Of a DNA stretch of 64,000 nt, positions 58,592 through 64,000 are shown piece by piece; the stretch's first letter is position 1; each line of letters starts with the position of its first letter. The stretch comes from Entoloma clypeatum. Taxonomy: Eukaryota; Basidiomycota; Agaricomycetes; Agaricales; Entolomataceae. Location: contig OY751494.1 of assembly GCA_963565915.1 (NCBI GenBank), positions 2,666,001 to 2,730,000 on the forward strand, written 5' to 3'. The notes under the pieces were generated by a model. It did no database searches, was not told the origin of the DNA, and worked only from the letters and a program-made list of their open reading frames with translations. Made by a program: the position numbers and the translations under genes.

Positions 58592-59029
58592 TAGTGTTTT
58601 GAAGTCCAGTCTCAAAGACCTAGAACTGGACCAGAACCAGACTGGTAAAGCCTGGTGAAAGACTGGACTGCAGTCTCAAGTTTCAGATTTTTGAGGATTG
58701 ACCAGTCTCAGGTTCTTCAAATTTTGGAAAAAAAGAAGACTGGTTCAACACCAGTCTTAATTTGAGACTCAAAAAATGTAAACTGGTCATAGGTTCACAC
58801 AGGTTCTTATAGGTCCACATAGATTTGTTCATCAAAGCTTCTATAAAATGTTTGGAAATGTGTCATAAATGATACTTTGAAACAGGTTTAATGAATTGGA
58901 AGATTACCAGTTTAAACCAGTTCGAACCAGTCCTGGTTTACTTTTTTGAGAAAGGAAAGACTGGTTCACCAGTCTTTGACCAGTCCAGTCCTGATTTTAG
59001 TGTTTTGGAGAAACCACTCAACCAGTCTT
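58592..59029. mobile_element. hAT-like element fragment interrupted by gypsy
   Basis: Begins TAGTGTTTTGAAGTCC, similar to the TAGTGTTGCCGAAGTT end of the 2622-3616 element. It is dense in CCAGTCT/AGACTGG/GGTTC words, as in hAT subterminal regions. No matching right end is found before the gypsy LTR starts at 59030, so the rest is probably on the far side of the gypsy insertion, beyond the window. Confidence 0.5.
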
Positions 59030-59418
59030 TGTTACGGACTTACCGGTTTGTATGTTACGCACTTTTCCCTTGCATTGTACCTTCGTTATTTCTTTGACTC
59101 ATTGGACCGCTTATTCATTTACCTTTACTCTACCATTCTCCTTTAGTATACTTCGCTCCCGCGCTGACTCGCACTCCGCAGTAGAGATTACTCAGTCCGC
59201 AGTCGTCTGACTCACTTCGCACTGCCTTTCCGCAGTTACTGACTCATCCGCACTGCCTTCCGCAGCTACTGACTCTCTCGCTACCGCTCGTAGCCAGTAC
59301 TATATAAACCCCATGTACCATAGCTACATTCCTTAGATTTAGCAATCACTTTGCTCTTCGCCTTTCCACTTTCCTGCATACTCTGCCCGAACCTTGGAAT
59401 GGTTTGTTAAGCATAACA
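59030..59418 (+). repeat. Predicted gypsy 5' LTR
   Basis: Bounded by TGTTA and TAACA. It contains imperfectly repeated CCGCAG/TACTGACTC/CCGCACTGCC blocks at 59175-59275 (possible enhancer) and a TATA box TATATAAA at 59301-59308. The left boundary could also be the TGTTAC at 59053, because no second LTR is available for comparison. The right boundary is supported by the primer-binding site two bases later. Confidence 0.65.
59301..59308 (+). promoter_or_regulatory. TATA box of gypsy LTR
   Basis: TATATAAA. Transcription about 27-34 bases downstream would begin near 59328-59335, at the segment complementary to the primer-binding site. Confidence 0.6.
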
Positions 59419-59420
59419 AG

Positions 59421-59431
59421 TTGCTAAATCT
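59421..59431 (+). other. Gypsy primer-binding site, self-priming type
   Basis: TTGCTAAATCT is the perfect 11-nt reverse complement of AGATTTAGCAA at 59335-59345 in the LTR, 27 bases past the end of the TATA box. Tf1-type elements prime with the 5' end of their own RNA through an 11-nt match of this kind. Confidence 0.65.
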
Positions 59432-59837
59432 CGTTAGGTTCGCCCAGAGCGAAGAGAGCAACTACCAGACGAGTCAAGACGTTGCGCTTCTTTGAAGACT
59501 TCACCAGTAACCCATTCAGCACGCCAGAAGCCCGACAGGAGGAGCTAAGTCCTCGAGACAGTATTGATTTTACACTCATCCAGCAGTACATCGAATCGGA
59601 GATCCGTCGCATCCTACAGCAGGTGCTTGACGAAGAACTAGACAACGACGAGCATCGCCCCCACGGCGAGATAGTAGAGAGCATCCATCTTGCTCGGCAA
59701 CACCAGATCGCGCGTTACAACGCCCGACAGAACGAACTCGAAAGCTTTCGCGTTCAAGAAGGACCGCAGACAGGTCGGATCACATAGATCAGAGAGTTTA
59801 TCGGTGTCCAGACAACCATTATCAGAAGATTGATTAG

Positions 59838-61072
59838 GACGCTCACATCGAGACGTCCCAGAGCCACATCATCACGTCTTACTCGAAGCAGCAGATCTAC
59901 GCCCACTTCACCACTGAAGAACAACAGACCGAGTACAACCGCTGGGCACGAAACGAGAGACTTGACCCCTTCTCGAGACCAACAGACGCGCAGGAACAGA
60001 GATTCCTTAGAGATTTACAGAGGAAATACTCTGAACGTTTTGCCACCGATTCCGCCGACAAGTCCCCTGACGAATTTACTTTTGACTCCGCGCAGTCAGA
60101 TATCGAACAGACGCCTAGAACAGGGGCTCATTTTCAATCCTTACCTGTATCCCGAACCCCATCTTCATCCCAGCAACCCGACTCCTCTTCTCCTCCGCAG
60201 ACTCTAAACATGGCAGAAGCTCCGGCTGTACAAACAATGGATACATCCAAGATCATCAAGGATCCTGGGATGTTCAAGGACAGATACACCTTCGACGAGT
60301 GGTGGAAAGCCACCAAACTATACATCAGGTTCCAAAAGAGCCTCACAGACAATCAGAAGATTCTTGCGGTGTTATCCCGCATGATGGAAGGGTCCGGCAG
60401 ACACTGGGCCAGTAACAAGTTAGACGCTCTTGCCGTTGACAATGAGAACATCACCTGGCTAGGTTTTTCCGATGATATCGCCACACGATTCTCGCCAACA
60501 AGTCGGTCACTGCCAAAGCGAGACTCAAAGTCCTGAAACAAGAGAAACGCACTGTTGATGAATTCTTGGATGAATTTGAAGAACTCTTGAAACTGTCAAA
60601 CCTTGGTGAAGAAACTGGGAAATACATCCTAGAGAAGAACGTCAACCGCAGAATCTCTGAACAAGTGGCCAGCGATGGCAAGACGTACACCGATTACGCA
60701 AAGGAGATCCGAAACAAGGGACGACAGATGGAAGGACACGCACTGGTCATCCGAGGTGGCGGCGACATGCGCACCGGATCGGGTACCACTTATGGTGGTC
60801 AGGGCAAAGCCATGGAGATCGACAAAGCAGGAGTAGCCCGTTGCTACAACTGTCAGCGCTTCGGTCATCTGGCTAAAGACTGTAGCGCTCCAAAGAAGAA
60901 AGATGGTCGCAAGTGTTTCAATTGTGACCAAGAAGGCCATATCGCGCGCAACTGCCGCAAGCCGAAGAAGAACTCCGGAAGGGTTAGGAAGGTGTCCGAG
61001 GAAGATGCCGAGAATGATGAAACCACAATCTTAGAAGCCGACGAGAAGGATTTTCCCGAAGGGTCCGATTAA
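59838..61072 (+). pseudogene. Gypsy gag, frameshifted
   Basis: One frame runs from 59838 (after TAG 59835-59837) as HIETSQSHIITSYSKQQIYAH... through MAEAPAVQTMDTSKIIKDPG, FDEWWKATKLYIRF and RHWASNKLDALA to a stop at 60536. The capsid-like sequence continues in another frame from about 60493 (LANKSVTAKARLKVL, TVDEFLDEFEELLKLSNLG), so about one base is missing near 60491. Two zinc knuckles follow, CYNCQRFGHLAKDC and CFNCDQEGHIARNC, and the frame ends in an acidic tail at 61072. An upstream frame, 59482-59787, may be a displaced gag N-terminus. The copy probably cannot make intact Gag. Confidence 0.8.
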
Positions 61073-64000
61073 ACGACGCTAAGTCGCGACCCTTATCTAT
61101 TAAACAGACTTGCTTGCCTTGTATGACTGCAGACAATAGAACCTATGTCATCCCTGCCAAGCGAGCCGCTGCGTCGACTAAGATTGTGAAGGGGGATAAA
61201 CCTCTGAAAAGACGAGAAATCAGGCTGTTAGCTCAGCTCAGGACACGACGAGGGCCAAAGGTTATCCGACCTGAGGTTGACAGCGGATGTGAACGCACAT
61301 GCATCCATCCCAGAATAGTACGTGAACAGAACCTCCCCACGCGAGGAATACCGCCCATAGCAATTCTAAATGCGGATGGATCACCAAATCGACAACAGAA
61401 AGCAAGCCAACTTGCCGAAGTCAAACTGGATTTGGGAGCACATCAGGAAACCATGGAAGCAATGGTACTGGACATTGGGAGAACAGACATGCTCTTGGGA
61501 CATGACTGGTTGGTGCACCACAACCCCACAATCAATTGGACAACTGGTGCGGTAACATTTAACCAGTGCCCAACAACATGTCAAACCAAACACTCGGATT
61601 TCAGGGTTAACCTGGATGGTCGCAAACACCGGGTTCGCATGGTTGAGGTGCGCGACAAAGATGCACCCAAAAAGTCGGATCAGAAATGGAAGCCTGGAGA
61701 CCCTATCTTGGAAGCTATCACTCCCACACCACCTCCCACAACCAAACAACCCTCATATGTTGAACGATTTGCTCATCTTTTTGAGAAAGAGAACTTTGAT
61801 AAGATCCCAAAGGAGAGGGAATGGGACCATGGTATTGAACTTACACCGGACGCACCAAAGGAACTAGGGGGAAATACATATCCTATGACGCAAAAGGAAC
61901 AAGAGGAATTGGACGCATTCATTGATGAGGGTCGAGCAACAGGAAAGATCCGCCCATCCAAATCCCCTTATGCCTCCCCTTGCTTCTTCATCAACAAAAA
62001 GGATGGCTCCAAACGATTGGTACAAGATTACCGCATGGTCAATAAATTCACGGTCAAAGACAAGTTCCCACTCCCACGAATATCCGATCTCTTGGACGTA
62101 CTGAAAGATGCGGTCTACTTCAATAAAATGGACATCATGTGGGGCTATAACAATGTCCGGATTAAGGAGGGCAATGAATGGAAAGCTGCCTTCCTCACCA
62201 GTCGAGGATTGTTCGAACCATTGGTCATGTTTTTCGGTCTTTGCAACTCCCCGGGAACGTTCTCTCGAATGATGGCTAGTCTATTCTGGGACCAGATCCG
62301 CCGACGTATCTGCGTGATCTACATGGATGACATCGTGGTTATTGGTAAAACCAAGGAAGAACTCGCGCGAAACACTGAAGAAATCCTACAGATCCTATCA
62401 GACAATGATTTGTTCCTAAAGGAGAAGAAGTGTTTATGGGAAGTAACGAAATGTCCTATATTGGGATATGTGGTTGGTGAGGGACGTGTTGAGATGGAAA
62501 CTGAGAAGGTGGATACAATTCGAAACTGGCGAGCACCCACATCAAAAAAGGAAGTTCAGAAGTTCCTTGAATTTGCTAACTTCTATCGACGATTTATTGA
62601 AGGGTACTCAAACATCGCAAAGCCTCTCACCGCGCTCACAGGCAGTATGGCATTTACTTGGGGACCAACAGAGCAGCAAGCCTTTGAAGGTCTCATACGG
62701 GCAATTACATCGGCACCGGTCTTGGCATTACCAAAACCAGAGGGACAGTTCAGGGTTGAAACCGATGCATCGGGCTATGCAATTGGAGCAGTACTCTCTC
62801 AGAAGCAAGACGACAAATGGCACCCCATCGCGTTCTTGTCGCGGACCATGTCCGCGGCCGAACAGAATTACAAGATATACGACAAGGAACTTCTGGCAGT
62901 CGTGGAAGCATTGAAAGATTGGAGACACTATCTGCTCGAAGCCAAGGAACATTTTGAAATCTTGACCGATCACAAGAACCTGGAATACTTCCGTCGTCCT
63001 CAGGACCTGAATCAACGACAGCGACGCTGGAAAATGAAGTTACAGGACTATGACTTCGAATTACAGCATGTGCCTGGCAAGACCAATGCGAAAGCGGACA
63101 TCCTGTCACGCTTACCCTGGTATGAAGCGGAACTCAAACCACAGGACAGTGACCAAATGCTCAAGGAGGGACTATTCTTGAAACGATTGGAATCAGAAGA
63201 TGTGGTACAAATGGAGATGTTCACGGAGGAACAATTCTTTGAAGGGGGTGAAACATCTGATTCCATCAAAATTGGAAACATCACGACCATTGAAAATCTG
63301 TGGATTGCACGCATCAAGGGTTCAAACCGCATGGAGACAGAAGTAGCCCAGGGTCTAAAGAAGAATCCTCATTGGTATCAACAGGAGAATGGGATCACCT
63401 ATGCAGGAGAACGAGTCTATGTCCCGCCAGATCCACAATTACGACAAGAATTGATGTTTGAGTCACATGATGCACCAGTGGCTGGACATCCAGGACAGTA
63501 CCGGACACATGAACTCCTCACTCGCACCTACTGGTGGCCTACCATACTGCATGATGTGAAGAAGTACGTGAAGGGTTGCAACACTTGTCAACGCAACAAG
63601 ATTAACCGACAAAAGCGACATGCTCCGCTACATCCCCATGCAGCACCAAGTCACCCATGGGAAGACATAGGAATCGACGTCGTGGGACCGATACCAGAAT
63701 CTGATGGAAAAAACGCAATTCTGGTCATCATGGATAGACATTCAAAGATGCTTCACCTCATTCCAACAACCGTGGAACTATCGGCTGAAGGATTAGCCAA
63801 GATCTATCGGGATCAGATATGGAAGCTTCATGAGATCCCCAAGAAGATCATCAGCGATAGGGGACCACAGTTTGCTGCGAAGTTCATGGAGATACTCTGC
63901 CGCATGTTAGGAATCAAGAGGAACCTGTCCACCGCATACCACCCACAGACTGATGGACAGGCCGAGCGATCGCATCAGGAAACAGAAGCATTCTTACGAA
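61021..64000 (+). CDS. Gypsy Pol: protease, RT, RNase H, integrase (partial)
   Basis: Open without a stop from 61021 to the window end (over 990 codons), in a frame shifted relative to gag with a 52-nt overlap, so Pol probably needs frameshifting. Protease has DSGCERTCI (near 61279). RT has RLVQDYRMVNKFT, GLCNSPGTFSRMM and the YMDD box near 62322. RNase H has VETDASGYAIGAVLSQ and LTDHKNLEYF. Integrase has the HHCC finger (H-x-H...CNTCQ near 63580) and DIVG-type catalytic sites D (GIDVVGP), D (IISDRGPQF) and E in the AERSHQE region. The 3' part, including any chromodomain, is outside the window. Confidence 0.93.

Larger units (their letters stand above)
59030..64000 (+). mobile_element. Ty3/gypsy LTR retrotransposon, truncated by window end
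   Basis: Order: predicted 5' LTR (59030-59418), primer-binding site (59421-59431), a damaged gag region with two CCHC knuckles, and an open pol frame with protease, RT, RNase H and integrase in the gypsy order. The integrase follows RNase H, which separates it from copia. The 3' LTR and the end of integrase lie outside the window. Confidence 0.9.

Noticed and set aside
61045..61060. TTTTCCC in the gypsy gag/pol overlap as a -1 slippery site
   Set aside because: It does not fit the X-XXY-YYZ rule in the gag frame, so the claim is not supported.

Overview
The window is nuclear DNA of a filamentous fungus, most likely an Agaricomycete (Basidiomycota). Genes are split by many introns of about 45-60 nt, intergenic gaps are short, and the gene set (TRA1, VIP1/Asp1, PEP4, OPY2, CAF16, AIR-type zinc-knuckle protein, verprolin, PMP47-type carrier) is fungal. 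The assignment to Agaricomycetes is inference. Introns were placed by eye, so exon borders are approximate unless stated.

Layout. Positions 1-19,300 form a repeat-rich block with no convincing host gene apart from a possible decayed exon array. It holds two non-autonomous DNA transposons with terminal inverted repeats and perfect 8-bp target duplications (681-2101, 2622-3616). It also holds a complete Ty1/copia element on the minus strand (4687-10509) with near-identical LTRs and a 5-bp target duplication, two related 20-bp minisatellite arrays (10.84-11.93 kb, 12.70-12.90 kb), and a 5'-truncated LINE with an intact 1408-codon ORF2 (13718-18452, 14-bp target duplication). At 18.65-19.29 kb lies a four-copy array whose repeat unit is an exon plus a 58-nt intron.

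Positions 19,899-57,485 form a compact block of housekeeping genes, in order: RTP1/TANGO6-like (-), PMP47-like peroxisomal carrier (+), BIRC6/UBE2O-type E2 enzyme (-), OPY2-like membrane anchor (-), CAF16-like ABC ATPase (+), AIR1/2-like TRAMP zinc-knuckle protein (+), AKTIP-like inactive E2 variant (+), VIP1/Asp1 inositol pyrophosphate synthase (+), TRAPPC2L/TCA17 (-), PEP4 vacuolar protease (-), BRD8/Bdc1-like bromodomain protein (+), TRA1 (-), verprolin/WIP (+). The bromodomain gene and TRA1 are convergent neighbours and both are predicted NuA4 acetyltransferase subunits.

Positions 57,486-64,000 return to repeats: a hAT-like fragment interrupted by a Ty3/gypsy element on the plus strand. 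The gypsy gag is broken and its pol frame is open to the window end. Just after its predicted 5' LTR is an 11-nt primer-binding site that perfectly complements the predicted 5' end of its own transcript, the arrangement known from self-primed Tf1-type elements.

The most notable signals are the self-priming gypsy element, the exon-plus-intron tandem array, the transposon carrying a 20-bp minisatellite, the copia polyprotein broken only by stops explainable as C-to-T changes, and the two frame-preserving introns that split both catalytic DTG motifs of PEP4.
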